Shown here in pieces: positions 16,351-24,622 of a DNA stretch of 64,000 nucleotides. Position 1 is the first letter of the stretch; each line of letters opens with the position of its first letter. Location of the stretch: positions 62,001 through 126,000 of the forward strand of contig SVIQ01000002.1 in assembly GCA_015069415.1 (NCBI GenBank), in the 5' to 3' direction. Under the pieces are notes generated by a model. The model did no database searches and had not been told where the DNA came from. It was given only the letters and a program-made list of their open reading frames with translations. A program made the translations under genes and the position numbers. The stretch is from Clostridiales bacterium. GTDB lineage: Bacteria; Bacillota; Clostridia; Christensenellales; UBA1242.

Positions 16351-17217
16351 ATGATTTGCACAATGTGTCCAAGAAAATGCAATGTTGACAGAAATGTTTC
16401 TGTTGGTTTTTGCGGAGAAAAAGACAAAATCAGAATTAACAAAATTATGCTACACAAATTTGAAGAACCTATAATCAGTGGAAAAGATGAAGATAAGGGC
16501 AGTGGAGCAATTTTTTTCGTTGGTTGTAATTTAAAATGTGTGTTTTGTCAAAATGGAAAAATTAGTAGAAATGGTGTAGGAATAGAATTTTCTAGTGAAG
16601 AATTAGCTGAAAAGTTTAAAGAATTAGAAAAAATGGGTGCATTGAACATAAATTTAGTTACGCCTACTCATTTTTATAAGCAAATAATAGAAGCTTTTAA
16701 AATTTACCAACCTAAAATACCAGTTGTTTGGAATTCAAGTGGCTACGAAACAAAAGAAATGGTGGAAGAAATTGCACAATTTGTGGATATCTTTTTGGTT
16801 GACCTTAAATATATGGATAACGAAATTGCGTTAAAATATAGTAAAGCAAAAGACTATGTGGAAGTTGTGGCTGAAACAATAAAGTCAATGCGTAAATTAA
16901 AGCCTAACGATATTATAGAAAACGGTTTAATGAAAAAAGGCGTCATAATTAGACACCTGATTTTACCGACCCACACGGCGGACAGTATTAAAGTTTTAGA
17001 TTTCATTCATGATAATTTAGGGGAAAATACAATCGTATCAATTATGAGTCAATATACTCCTTTTGGAGATTTGTTTGAACATCCTGAAATTAACAGAAAA
17101 ATTACACCCCTAGAATACAAACGCGTTGTAAATCATGCACTTAAACTTAACATGATGAATTGTTTTACACAAGATTTAAAAAGCGCAAACAAAATGTTTA
17201 CGCCTGATTTTGATTAA
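16351..17217 (+). CDS. Radical SAM protein, PflA-like (COG1313 type)
   Basis: 288 residues from ATG 16351. The N-terminus MICTMCPRKCNVDRNVSVGFCG is the cysteine-rich start typical of this group, so nothing is lost by dropping the 22 upstream codons. The [4Fe-4S]-SAM motif CxxxCxxC is GCNLKCVFCQN. INLVTPTHF and WNSSGYETKEMVEE are also characteristic. Homologues are labelled pyruvate-formate-lyase activating-like, but no formate lyase or other partner is adjacent, so the substrate is unknown. Leaderless start. The end overlaps the convergent gene by 4 bp. Confidence 0.87.
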   Translation: MICTMCPRKCNVDRNVSVGFCGEKDKIRINKIMLHKFEEPIISGKDEDKGSGAIFFVGCNLKCVFCQNGKISRNGVGIEFSSEELAEKFKELEKMGALNINLVTPTHFYKQIIEAFKIYQPKIPVVWNSSGYETKEMVEEIAQFVDIFLVDLKYMDNEIALKYSKAKDYVEVVAETIKSMRKLKPNDIIENGLMKKGVIIRHLILPTHTADSIKVLDFIHDNLGENTIVSIMSQYTPFGDLFEHPEINRKITPLEYKRVVNHALKLNMMNCFTQDLKSANKMFTPDFD

Positions 17218-17636
17218 TATTTAGCTATTCTTCTAGCGTGTCTTCCGCCTTCAAATTCGCTTGTTAAGAACATTTTGATTATTTTAATCATGCTTCTAAA
17301 AGATGTCATACGAGAGCCTAATGTTAAAACATTTGCATCCTCATCTTTTCTTGCAAAAAATGCGACCACTGGGTCATATGCACAAACTGCGCGAATTCCT
17401 TTAAAACGATTAGCAACCATGTTGACGCCAATTCCACTTCCACACATGAAGATACCAACGTTATCTTCATTTTTTAGCACTTCTTTGCATGCTGGAATTG
17501 TGAAATCTGGGTAATCGTCTTCTTTATTGAATTCTTTTGGTCCCATGTACTTATACTCAATTTTGTACTTGTCAAAATACTTCATTAATTTTTCCATGTC
17601 ATAAAATCCGCCATGATCACAAGTTAAAATAACCAT
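17214..17636 (-). CDS. RpiB/LacAB-family sugar-phosphate isomerase
   Basis: 140 residues, normal for the family. ILTCDHGGFYDMEKL at the N-terminus and MCGSGIGVNMVANRFKGIRAV (near residue 70) carry the catalytic cysteine and anion hole. ANVLTLGSRMTS and HARRIAKY are family features. RpiB interconverts ribose-5-P and ribulose-5-P in the pentose phosphate pathway, and LacAB acts on galactose-6-P. Without a lac context RpiB is likelier. A Shine-Dalgarno AGGAG is present. Confidence 0.9.
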   Translation of the reverse strand: MVILTCDHGGFYDMEKLMKYFDKYKIEYKYMGPKEFNKEDDYPDFTIPACKEVLKNEDNVGIFMCGSGIGVNMVANRFKGIRAVCAYDPVVAFFARKDEDANVLTLGSRMTSFRSMIKIIKMFLTSEFEGGRHARRIAKY

Positions 17637-17727
17637 AAATTATATCTCCTAATAGTATTTTACAAAAATTTTACTAAAAAATCCAGTAAAATAAATGATT
17701 TATTATTTTATTTGCAAAATTTCTTGA

Positions 17728-17756
17728 TTGACTATTTGATTAATTAGTGATATAAT
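17728..17756 (+). promoter_or_regulatory. Promoter of the TM2-mnmA-rmuC operon, leaderless geometry
   Basis: TTGACT (17728-17733), 17 bp, TATAAT (17751-17756) with extended TGA. The ATG at 17763 is 6 nt away. Confidence 0.82.
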
Positions 17757-17762
17757 TAAAAC

Positions 17763-18236
17763 ATGAAAATTGGAAATAACAAACGTTGTCCTAGATGTGA
17801 CTTTAAAATGGATAAAAGTTTAGGGGTATGTCCTGGTTGTAGATTAAACTTTTCAAAGTTTAATGAAGCAACAAACGAAGAAGGGAAGCATGCTCTTAAA
17901 ATGGGTGAAAAAGACAGAGTAATTTTTAGATTGGGTTATCCAACTGACGTAAAAAAATGGGTAATGGTTCTTCTTTGTGTCTTCTTAGGATTTACCGGAG
18001 CTCACTATTATTATGTCGGTAGAAAGAATATGGGATTGTTCTTTTCTTTAGGTTTTGTGGTAGGAATATTAAATGCTGGTTTAATGTTGTCGTACTCTTC
18101 GGCTAGAGTTGGCTTCTGGTGGGATATTTTTTCCATTTTAGTCTTAGCTTGGGGCGTAGTGTTATTAATTTGGATTATTGATATTGCAAAAATAGTGTTT
18201 AATCGATTTAAAATTCCAGTTAGTAGGGAGAATTAA
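17763..18236 (+). CDS. Zinc-ribbon and TM2-domain membrane protein
   Basis: 157 residues. A zinc ribbon at the N-terminus (CPRCDF, then CPGCRL, residues 9-26) is followed by a TM2 domain: a two-helix hairpin with [20 protein letters not shown], then [10 protein letters not shown] third hydrophobic helix lies near residues 118-145. Function is unknown; TM2 proteins are widespread. It is leaderless by promoter geometry and its TAA overlaps the mnmA ATG by one base. Confidence 0.78.
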   Translation: MKIGNNKRCPRCDFKMDKSLGVCPGCRLNFSKFNEATNEEGKHALKMGEKDRVIFRLGYPTDVKKWVMVLLCVFLGFTGAHYYYVGRKNMGLFFSLGFVVGILNAGLMLSYSSARVGFWWDIFSILVLAWGVVLLIWIIDIAKIVFNRFKIPVSREN

Positions 18237-19309
18237 TGAAAACAGTTGTTGTTGGGCTTAGCGGAGGAGTTGACTCTTCTGTCGCTGCATATTTACTTAA
18301 AAAACAAGGATACAATGTCATTGGACTTTTCATGTTGAATTGGGAAGAAACTGATGAGAATGGTTTTTGCACGGCTGAAACAGACTTTGAAGATGTAAAA
18401 AGAGTTGCCAACAAGATTGGAATTCCGTACTATACTGTAAATTATGCGAAAGAATATCAAGAAAGAGTTTTTAGTTACTTTTTAGAAGAATATAAAAAGG
18501 GTTACACTCCAAATCCTGATGTTATGTGCAACAAAGAAATTAAATTTGGACCATTTTTAGAGTATGCGATGAGTCTTGGCGCAGATTACATTGCGACAGG
18601 TCATTACTGTAAACGTGTAGATAAAGATGGAAAAGTTTATCTTTATAAGGCTAAAGATCAAAACAAAGATCAAACATATTTCTTAAATCAACTTAGCAAT
18701 GAACAGTTGTCAAAAGTTTTGTTTCCTCTAGCCGACATTGAAAAACCCGAAGTTAGAAAAATTGCGACAGAATTAGGATTAATCACTGCCGAAAAGAAAG
18801 ACAGCACTGGAATATGTTTTATAGGTGAACGTAATTTTAGAAATTTCCTTAAAAATTACTTACCTGCAAAAAAAGGTGTAATTAAAGACCTTGAAGGTAG
18901 AGTTGTTGGTGAGCATGATGGCGTTATGTATTACACAATTGGTCAACGACAAGGATTAAACATTGGCGGAGTAAATGGTTATTCTTCTTCCCGTTGGTTT
19001 GTTGTTAAAAAAGATGTTACAAATAACACTTTGTATGTAAACTGTGGAGATTGTGATGAGCTTTATTCTAAAGGATGTTTGGTTGAAGACTTTAACTGGA
19101 TTACAGACAAAATGACAGAAGATTTTACATGTAATGTAAAGTTAAGATATCGTCAACCAGACCAAAAGACAAAGGTGGTTTTCAAAAATGGAGAAATGCA
19201 CCTTGAATTTAATGAAAAGCAAAGAGCTGTAACTCCTGGACAATTTGCTGTATTATATGCTGAGGACGGAATGTGTCTTGGTGGCGGAAGAATTAAAGAA
19301 ATTTACTAA
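18236..19309 (+). CDS. mnmA: tRNA 2-thiouridine synthase MnmA
   Basis: 357 residues. It adds sulfur to U34 of tRNA-Lys, Glu and Gln, using persulfide sulfur and ATP. The PP-loop [12 protein letters not shown] is at residues 4-15. The catalytic cysteines lie in MCNKEIKFG (about residue 98) and [10 protein letters not shown] (about 196), and the C-terminal barrel includes [14 protein letters not shown]. No sulfur-donor IscS is adjacent. It lies in an operon with the TM2 gene upstream and rmuC 10 bp downstream. Confidence 0.96.
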   Translation: MKTVVVGLSGGVDSSVAAYLLKKQGYNVIGLFMLNWEETDENGFCTAETDFEDVKRVANKIGIPYYTVNYAKEYQERVFSYFLEEYKKGYTPNPDVMCNKEIKFGPFLEYAMSLGADYIATGHYCKRVDKDGKVYLYKAKDQNKDQTYFLNQLSNEQLSKVLFPLADIEKPEVRKIATELGLITAEKKDSTGICFIGERNFRNFLKNYLPAKKGVIKDLEGRVVGEHDGVMYYTIGQRQGLNIGGVNGYSSSRWFVVKKDVTNNTLYVNCGDCDELYSKGCLVEDFNWITDKMTEDFTCNVKLRYRQPDQKTKVVFKNGEMHLEFNEKQRAVTPGQFAVLYAEDGMCLGGGRIKEIY

Positions 19310-19319
19310 AAGGATAAGT

Positions 19320-20585
19320 ATGACTACAATTATTTTAGCGTCAGTTTTCGCTGTTGTGTGGTTAGTGAGTTTGGTGGTGTTTGTTGTTGTGTACAAGAAA
19401 AAACAAACTTATGGTTCAACAGACGGTGAAGCAATTGACTTAATGTTTAAAAATCAAAAAGAGCAAAATCTTCTTTTGAATAATATGATAATGCAGGCTA
19501 TGAAAAATTCTGAAATTTCAACTCAGAACACTATTAACGGCTTGTCTGTTACTCAAAAACAAGAGTTTGAATCAATTTCCAAACGTGTTGACGAACTAAC
19601 TTTAAGAAACGAACAACGTATTGAAAAGCTTACAATGGATGTAAACAATTCTCTAAAGAATATGAGAGAAGAAAACGACAAGGCCATTGAAAAAATGCGT
19701 GAAACAGTTGATGAAAAATTAAACAATTCGCTTTCTCAACGTTTAAATGACAGTTTTTCAAAAATTCAACAAAGCTTGGAAAGTGTTAATCTTGGAATTG
19801 GAGAAATGAGAACTTTGGCTCATGGTGTTGGAGATTTGAAGAAAGTTTTGTCAAATGTTAAAGTTCGTGGCGGTTGGGGAGAAGTTATGCTTTCAACTCT
19901 TCTTGAACAAATGCTTGCTCCGAATCAATATATGGCTCAAGTTCAAGTAAAGAAAAATTCAAGAGAAAGAGTTGATTTTGCTGTAATTATGCCAGGTAAA
20001 GACGGGCACGAAGTTCTTCTTCCTATTGATAGTAAGTTTCCGCTTGAAGACTATAACAAATTACTTGAGGCTAGCGAAACTTTAGACAAAGATTTAATTG
20101 AGAAATCAACTAAACAACTCACAAAACGAATTAAAGAAGAAGCAAAATCTATTAAAGATAAGTACATTTCTGTTCCAGAAACTACTGATTTTGCTGTAAT
20201 GTTTTTACCAATTGAAGGGCTTTATGCTGAAGTTGTGAGAGACATTGAATTAATGGATACACTTCAAAATCAATATAAAGTTGTTGTGTGTGGACCTACT
20301 ACATTAACTGCGCTTTTAAACAGTCTTCAACTTGGTTTCAAAACTCTTTATATTGAAAAGAGAAGTAGTGAATTGTGGCAAGTTTTAAGCACATTTAAGC
20401 AAGAATTCGAGAAATTTGTTCAACTTCTTCTTAAAACTCAATCTAAGCTTGGTGAAGCGAATTCAACGATTGAACTTGCAACTAAGTCTTCAAAGAAAAT
20501 TGCAAAGAAATTGGGAGATGTTTCGCAAGTTGTAGGAATTGAATATGACGATTCGGACGACGATGAAAATCCAATGATTGAATAG
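19320..20585 (+). CDS. rmuC: RmuC-family DNA recombination protein
   Basis: 421 residues from ATG 19320 with the Shine-Dalgarno AAAGGA. The longer frame into mnmA is not needed. An N-terminal membrane helix (IILASVFAVVWLVSLVVFVV) is followed by a long coiled coil (about residues 50-170). The RmuC nuclease-like domain contains VRGGWGEVMLSTLLEQML, RVDFAVIMPG and LLPIDSKFPLEDY. Family members limit inversions at short inverted repeats and have a restriction-endonuclease-like fold. An acidic tail (DDSDDDENP) ends the protein. Confidence 0.9.
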   Translation: MTTIILASVFAVVWLVSLVVFVVVYKKKQTYGSTDGEAIDLMFKNQKEQNLLLNNMIMQAMKNSEISTQNTINGLSVTQKQEFESISKRVDELTLRNEQRIEKLTMDVNNSLKNMREENDKAIEKMRETVDEKLNNSLSQRLNDSFSKIQQSLESVNLGIGEMRTLAHGVGDLKKVLSNVKVRGGWGEVMLSTLLEQMLAPNQYMAQVQVKKNSRERVDFAVIMPGKDGHEVLLPIDSKFPLEDYNKLLEASETLDKDLIEKSTKQLTKRIKEEAKSIKDKYISVPETTDFAVMFLPIEGLYAEVVRDIELMDTLQNQYKVVVCGPTTLTALLNSLQLGFKTLYIEKRSSELWQVLSTFKQEFEKFVQLLLKTQSKLGEANSTIELATKSSKKIAKKLGDVSQVVGIEYDDSDDDENPMIE

Positions 20586-20612
20586 TATTATTTCGACAAA
20601 TTTACACATAAT

Positions 20613-21923
20613 ATGCGTATGAAAAATTTACTTGCATGCGTGTTATGTGTAATTTTTATTTGCTCTATAAATGTTGCAAAAACATATTGTTTAAGTGAAG
20701 AAAAAATTGAATTTCATTACTTAAATTCAGTTTTTGTTTACAATTTAGAAAAAAATAAAAAATTTAGTAACCAGTTTGATTTAAACTACGAAATTAACAA
20801 GTATTCTAGATTTGGCACTCATGAAGAAAGAGCATCACTTTTATCTAAAATGTTAAAAGCGGGGATTGACTTAAATATAGCTATGAATTATTTGTTTCCA
20901 AATCTTGATAAAACTCTTGATAGGGCATCAAAAAACATTGAAAAACAATGCGTAAATGCAACAGTGAAACTAAACACGGAGAAAGAAAATTGCTTTAAGA
21001 TTTTTCCACATCAAATAGGGATAATTGTGGATAAAGAAGAAACTTATAAACTGCTTGCAAAGAAATTTTTAAGCAATGAAGAAATGATTGTAGAAATTAA
21101 AACTTGCAAAATTTATCCAGAGATATTAACTGAGGATATCGAAAAATTTACGCATTTAAGAGGTGATTTTTCAACGAATATATCAACTTCAAATACAGAC
21201 AGAAAACACAACATAAAAAATGCATTAAATTCTCTAAATAGAGTGAAAATTTACCCAAATGAAGTGTTTTCATTTAATAAAACAGTTGGGAAACGAACAA
21301 AAGAAAATGGCTACAGAGAAGCAAAAATCATAGTAAACAACGAATTCGTAGAAGGAGTTGGAGGTGGTGTTTGTCAAGTGTCCTCATCATTGTATAACAC
21401 TGCGCTTTTGTCCGGTCTTCAAATTGTTGAGGCAAACAAACATTCTAAGCAGGTTGGATATGTAAAACATGGGTTTGATGCTATGGTTAATTTCGGAAGT
21501 AGTGATTTGAAATTTAGAAACAATACAAATGAAATTTTGACAATTGTTACTCATTACACTCCGCAAAAAATCAGAATTAGAATTTTTGGGGAAAGCAAAG
21601 CTAATGTTGAGTACAAATTAACAAATGAAATTTTATCAACAGTGGAGCCTGTTGAACAAGTTTGTGTTGACACGAATGGTGAATATTTAGATAAAGTAGT
21701 TTACGATGATGAAAGTTTTTACTTAAAAACAGGGTCTAAAGGCATGCATATTAAGTCGTATCGTGAAAAATATGTAAACGGACAATTTGTTTCAAAAGAG
21801 CTTTTAAGGGAAGATAAATTTCCAGTGCAAAACGCTGTTAAAGTAGTTGGAGCAAAAAAGAGAATAAAAGAAGAGTCGACCGAAGCCGACTCTTTGGAGG
21901 GATTAAAATTCGCATCATTTTAG
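20613..21923 (+). CDS. VanW-family protein with G5-like domain
   Basis: 436 residues. The N-terminal signal helix (LLACVLCVIFICSINVAKTY) is followed by a peptidoglycan-binding-4-like region and the VanW domain. That domain has VFSFNKTVGKRTKENGY, then GVGGGVCQVSSSLYNTALL near residue 250. The C-terminal ESFYLKTGSKG-type segment resembles a G5 module. It is probably an exported cell-wall protein; vancomycin resistance should not be inferred. No Shine-Dalgarno is seen. A second ATG at 20619 is 6 nt from a CATAAT, but no -35 is visible. Confidence 0.85.
   Translation: MRMKNLLACVLCVIFICSINVAKTYCLSEEKIEFHYLNSVFVYNLEKNKKFSNQFDLNYEINKYSRFGTHEERASLLSKMLKAGIDLNIAMNYLFPNLDKTLDRASKNIEKQCVNATVKLNTEKENCFKIFPHQIGIIVDKEETYKLLAKKFLSNEEMIVEIKTCKIYPEILTEDIEKFTHLRGDFSTNISTSNTDRKHNIKNALNSLNRVKIYPNEVFSFNKTVGKRTKENGYREAKIIVNNEFVEGVGGGVCQVSSSLYNTALLSGLQIVEANKHSKQVGYVKHGFDAMVNFGSSDLKFRNNTNEILTIVTHYTPQKIRIRIFGESKANVEYKLTNEILSTVEPVEQVCVDTNGEYLDKVVYDDESFYLKTGSKGMHIKSYREKYVNGQFVSKELLREDKFPVQNAVKVVGAKKRIKEESTEADSLEGLKFASF
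21871..21894 (+). other. Stem-loop in the 3' end of the VanW gene
   Basis: AAGAGTCG (21871-21878) pairs with CGACTCTT (21887-21894) around an 8-nt loop, within codons near the stop. No T-run follows, so it is not a terminator by itself. It may protect the 3' end. Confidence 0.4.
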
Positions 21924-21955
21924 CAACTGCTAGCTCGTATGCGAATTATGCTTTT
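21907..21955. terminator. Probable terminator between VanW and LRR genes
   Basis: Stem AATTCGCAT (21907-21915) with ATGCGAATT (21939-21947), an inner TAGC/GCTA stem and five T after it on the plus strand. It overlaps the stop codons of both convergent genes. Confidence 0.6.
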
Positions 21956-23019
21956 TCGCTAATAGGTAATATAATTGTTTTATATTTAGATAAATTTGAA
22001 ACTGCTTGATAAGCCGAAACAGACTCATCTGGCACATAGATTTTAATTGGAACTCTAGTAAGGTCAGTAGGGAAACAACTTGTTCCAAATGTAGGAGGTG
22101 TTGTCGATTCAAATACTACAGCTTTTGAGTCTCGAGTTCCTGCTGGTGATGAAGTTGTGTTGTAAAAACAGTAACCATTGACCTTTGTTACGCTAGAAGG
22201 TACGTAGATTTCATCAACTGTTGTGTTGTAAAAAGCATATGTATCTAACGTTTCTACAGTATTTGGAATGCTTATAGAGTCATTATAAATGCCGTTGATA
22301 AAAACGTAAGAAGGTATTTTTTCGCCAACAAATCCGGAAATGTCTAAATTTGTAATTGTGGGAATTCTGTCTGTAGGACTTGCGAATGAATATTTATCTA
22401 AAGTTTCTAATCCTTGAGGCAAAACTAAACTGCTATAGTTATAAAGTGTGTTATAAAAAGTGTATTGCCCTACAGTTTTCAAATTTGGAGGATACAATGC
22501 AGGATCTAAATCACAGTTGTAAAAAGCACTACTGCCAATACTTTTTAACACAGAACAATTTTCCAAATCAAAAAATCTAAATCTTACATTATAAGCAAAA
22601 CAATATGTGCCAATAGCTGTTAGTTGTGGATTAAAATAAATATCAATTGGATTTACGTTAGAGTAAAAAAGGTAATTTCTTGCTTTTAAGTAAGATGCTG
22701 GAAAATGAATTTCGGTTCTTTCACTAGTTGAAGAATAACTTTCCTTGTAAAATAAAACTACGCCAAGGTCTAAAGTTTGAGGTTTTTGATATGTTCCAGT
22801 TCGAATGTTCCAATCTCCAGCGTAGAAAGTTTTTCCTTCAAGAACGTCTTCTTCTGTTGCTGTCGCATCTGTTCCGTCAAAGACTGGAATGCTATTAATT
22901 CCGTCAGTAATTTCACTTGGGCTAGGATTTGTACCTTTAACCCAAACAGTTCCACCTTTTCCTTCTACTGCAGTTTTTTGTTTAATAATTTCTTGTTTTA
23001 GTGTTTCTAAATTGTTCAT
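21946..23019 (-). CDS. BspA-like leucine-rich-repeat protein with phage-tail-like N-terminus
   Basis: 357 residues without a signal peptide. Residues about 50-78 (TEEDVLEGKTFYAGDWNIRT) resemble the motif common in Bacillota phage tail and fibre proteins. Residues about 125-310 form BspA-type (LRR_5) repeats: AIGTYCFAYN, SIGSSAFYN, TVGQYTFYN, TLDKYSFA, TLDTYAFYN, KVNGYCFYN. The tail KIYVPDESVSAYQAVSNLSKY is the usual end of such repeat proteins. It forms an operon with the 60-residue gene upstream (8-bp gap, with the Shine-Dalgarno overlapping that gene's stop). A phage-derived adhesin is one reading; no other phage genes are present. Confidence 0.75.
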   Translation of the reverse strand: MNNLETLKQEIIKQKTAVEGKGGTVWVKGTNPSPSEITDGINSIPVFDGTDATATEEDVLEGKTFYAGDWNIRTGTYQKPQTLDLGVVLFYKESYSSTSERTEIHFPASYLKARNYLFYSNVNPIDIYFNPQLTAIGTYCFAYNVRFRFFDLENCSVLKSIGSSAFYNCDLDPALYPPNLKTVGQYTFYNTLYNYSSLVLPQGLETLDKYSFASPTDRIPTITNLDISGFVGEKIPSYVFINGIYNDSISIPNTVETLDTYAFYNTTVDEIYVPSSVTKVNGYCFYNTTSSPAGTRDSKAVVFESTTPPTFGTSCFPTDLTRVPIKIYVPDESVSAYQAVSNLSKYKTIILPISEKA

Positions 23020-23027
23020 TGTTCCTC

Positions 23028-23210
23028 CTAATATGTCCCGTTTATGATATTGTCAATGTCGCTTTCGAAAAAGTATTTACCTGACATTAAAAAATGTAAT
23101 TCGTCCATATTCTTAATCAAATCGTAGCCAGAAGCTAATGAAAAATAAATTTCCAAACGTTTTTCTATGTCTTTAATTTTTGCTAGAGCCAGTTCTAAAA
23201 GTTCTTCCAT
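23028..23210 (-). CDS. Small hypothetical protein upstream of the LRR gene
   Basis: 60 residues, helical and acidic (ELLELALAKIKDIEKRLEIYF). It has a Shine-Dalgarno AGGAG and tight coupling to the LRR gene. No family is recognised; small proteins in this position occur beside phage tail-fibre genes. Confidence 0.6.
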   Translation of the reverse strand: MEELLELALAKIKDIEKRLEIYFSLASGYDLIKNMDELHFLMSGKYFFESDIDNIINGTY

Positions 23211-23237
23211 AATTTTCTCCTAACGAGATTATAAATG

Positions 23238-23254
23238 CAAAATTTCGAATTTTG
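23238..23254. promoter_or_regulatory. Inverted repeat upstream of the LRR operon
   Basis: CAAAATT-TCG-AATTTTG, with perfect 7-bp arms, lies just upstream of a minus-strand TATAAT (about 23228-23233). It would sit between -35 and -10 of the LRR operon. Possible operator. Confidence 0.4.
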
Positions 23255-23286
23255 TCTGCCGACTGCCACAAAATAGCAAAATTAAT

Positions 23287-23315
23287 TTGATTTATTTTCA
23301 TTTTAGTGGTATACT
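23287..23315 (+). promoter_or_regulatory. Promoter of the membrane-protein gene at 23339
   Basis: TTGATT (23287-23292), 17 bp, TATACT (23310-23315) with extended TGG. A Shine-Dalgarno AAGGAG follows. Confidence 0.72.
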
Positions 23316-23338
23316 AAAGTAACAAAAAAGGAGAAGAT

Positions 23339-23938
23339 ATGAGTAAAAATCTTAAATTATCTTTCATTTTATCTGTTGTTCTAGCTTGTGTTGTTATCGC
23401 ATGGAACACTCTTTGGAAGTTTTTTGGTGGAATTGGTTTAAACTTTATTGCAGTAATCTTATGTTGTTTAACTTTGTTACTTGTTTGGTTAACAGATAAA
23501 GAAACTGGTAAAAAAATGCGCGAGTTGTTCTTTGTGTCATGTTTTTTTGCGGGATTGGAATTAATTAGTTATTTTGCCGTGGATTTCGCAGTAGAATTTT
23601 CTTTCAAAGCATACAAGGTTTTTGTAGTTTTACAAAACATTTATTCTGTAATTGCAATGCTTTTCTTAGGATACATTGTTTTGAGATTAGTTTTTGAAAT
23701 CAAAGGCAAAAAGCTAAAATTTGTTGAAGTCATTAACGGAAATGAAAAATTCACTAAAAAACCTAAAAAAGAGAAAAAGGCAAAAGAGCTAGAAAATGGC
23801 ACTCTTGAGGATAAGCCTGTAAATCTTCATGAGGCAAACGTCGTAGAAACAGTGGAAAACGAACAAGTTGTTGAAGAGCCTGTTGTTTCAAATGAAATGA
23901 GTGAACAAGTTGATTCAAATGACCATACTGAAGAGTAA
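23339..23938 (+). CDS. Membrane protein with charged cytoplasmic tail, unknown function
   Basis: 199 residues. Four hydrophobic helices span about residues 7-120, followed by a basic stretch (KFTKKPKKEKKAKE) and an acidic low-complexity tail rich in Glu and Val to the end. No family is recognised. It is monocistronic with its own promoter and terminator, upstream of rpmG-secE-nusG. Confidence 0.68.
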   Translation: MSKNLKLSFILSVVLACVVIAWNTLWKFFGGIGLNFIAVILCCLTLLLVWLTDKETGKKMRELFFVSCFFAGLELISYFAVDFAVEFSFKAYKVFVVLQNIYSVIAMLFLGYIVLRLVFEIKGKKLKFVEVINGNEKFTKKPKKEKKAKELENGTLEDKPVNLHEANVVETVENEQVVEEPVVSNEMSEQVDSNDHTEE

Positions 23939-23967
23939 AAGGATTAGAGAAATCTAATTCTTTTTTA
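23937..23967 (+). terminator. Terminator after the gene at 23339
   Basis: GGATTAGA with TCTAATTC and a run of six T. Confidence 0.8.
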
Positions 23968-23988
23968 TATTTACAAAGACAGATTAAA

Positions 23989-24003
23989 ACATTGTTACAA
24001 TGT
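23989..24003. repeat. Short perfect inverted repeat before the rpmG promoter
   Basis: ACATTGT-T-ACAATGT, about 50 bp upstream of the -35. Operator or chance; no other copy was noticed. Confidence 0.3.
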
Positions 24004-24051
24004 AGAAATCAAAAAACGTTATTTTATTTATAAAATATTTTCGTTTTTGTG

Positions 24052-24080
24052 TTGACAAAGATATGAAAGTGTGCTATTAT
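24052..24080 (+). promoter_or_regulatory. rpmG-secE-nusG promoter
   Basis: TTGACA (24052-24057), 17 bp, TATTAT (24075-24080). Start predicted at about 24087. Confidence 0.85.
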
Positions 24081-24086
24081 AATGAC

Positions 24087-24111
24087 AACACCAAACAAGG
24101 GGTGTTTTTTT
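24087..24111 (+). promoter_or_regulatory. Hairpin plus U-tract at the very 5' end of the rpmG-secE-nusG mRNA
   Basis: AACACC (24087-24092) with GGTGTT (24101-24106), running into seven T (24105-24111). The hairpin would begin at nucleotide +1. It looks like a terminator in the first 25 nt of the transcript, or a 5' stabilising hairpin. Confidence 0.55.
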
Positions 24112-24139
24112 AAAGTAATTTTAAATTTAGGAGATAATT

Positions 24140-24310
24140 ATGGCAAAGAAAGCTAAAACAAAAAGAGACAAAATTATTTTAGAGTGTACTGAATGTAAAA
24201 ATCGTAATTACAACACTACTAAAAACAAAGCTAACGATCCTGAAAGATTAGAGCTTAGAAAGTATTGCCCAACTTGCAGAAAAGAAACAACACACAAAGA
24301 AACTAAATAA
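24140..24310 (+). CDS. rpmG: 50S ribosomal protein L33
   Basis: 56 residues, beginning [20 protein letters not shown], with a later [14 protein letters not shown]. The two CxxC pairs make the zinc-binding form of L33. GGAGA Shine-Dalgarno. It is first in rpmG-secE-nusG, the usual order in Bacillota. Confidence 0.95.
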   Translation: MAKKAKTKRDKIILECTECKNRNYNTTKNKANDPERLELRKYCPTCRKETTHKETK

Positions 24311-24322
24311 TAGGGGTGCATT

Positions 24323-24610
24323 ATGTCAGAAGAAATTAAAACACCTAATGAGAAAACAGAAAACAAGTCAAACAAGGTAGTTGAAGTTAAAGCTAAAGAC
24401 ATGGCTAAAAAGAAGAAAAAAGTAAAACAACCTAATAAAATGGTTAAAGCACTTAAAGACACTGGTCGAGAACTTAAACAAGTTTCTTGGCCTGGATTCA
24501 AACAAGTCGTAAAGCAAACTGGAATCGTTTTGGCAGTTGTACTTATTTTTGCTGTTGTGTTATTCGGTTTTGACAGACTCTGTTCTTGGTTGACAGGATT
24601 CTTGTTCTAA
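24323..24610 (+). CDS. secE: Preprotein translocase subunit SecE
   Basis: 95 residues. A long charged N-terminal tail is followed by the conserved amphipathic segment DTGRELKQVSWPGFKQ, then one membrane helix (IVLAVVLIFAVVLFGF). It stabilises SecY in the general secretion channel. It lies 12 bp after rpmG and 12 bp before nusG. Confidence 0.95.
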   Translation: MSEEIKTPNEKTENKSNKVVEVKAKDMAKKKKKVKQPNKMVKALKDTGRELKQVSWPGFKQVVKQTGIVLAVVLIFAVVLFGFDRLCSWLTGFLF

Positions 24611-24622
24611 TAAGGAGAAATT

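Noticed and set aside
20613-20621. Leaderless start for the VanW gene
   Set aside because: CATAAT sits 6 nt before the ATG at 20619, but no -35 is visible at 16-18 bp, so I left it out of the leaderless set.
20613-21923. Vancomycin-resistance determinant
   Set aside because: VanW-domain proteins are common cell-wall proteins in Bacillota; no vanHAX or regulator is present.
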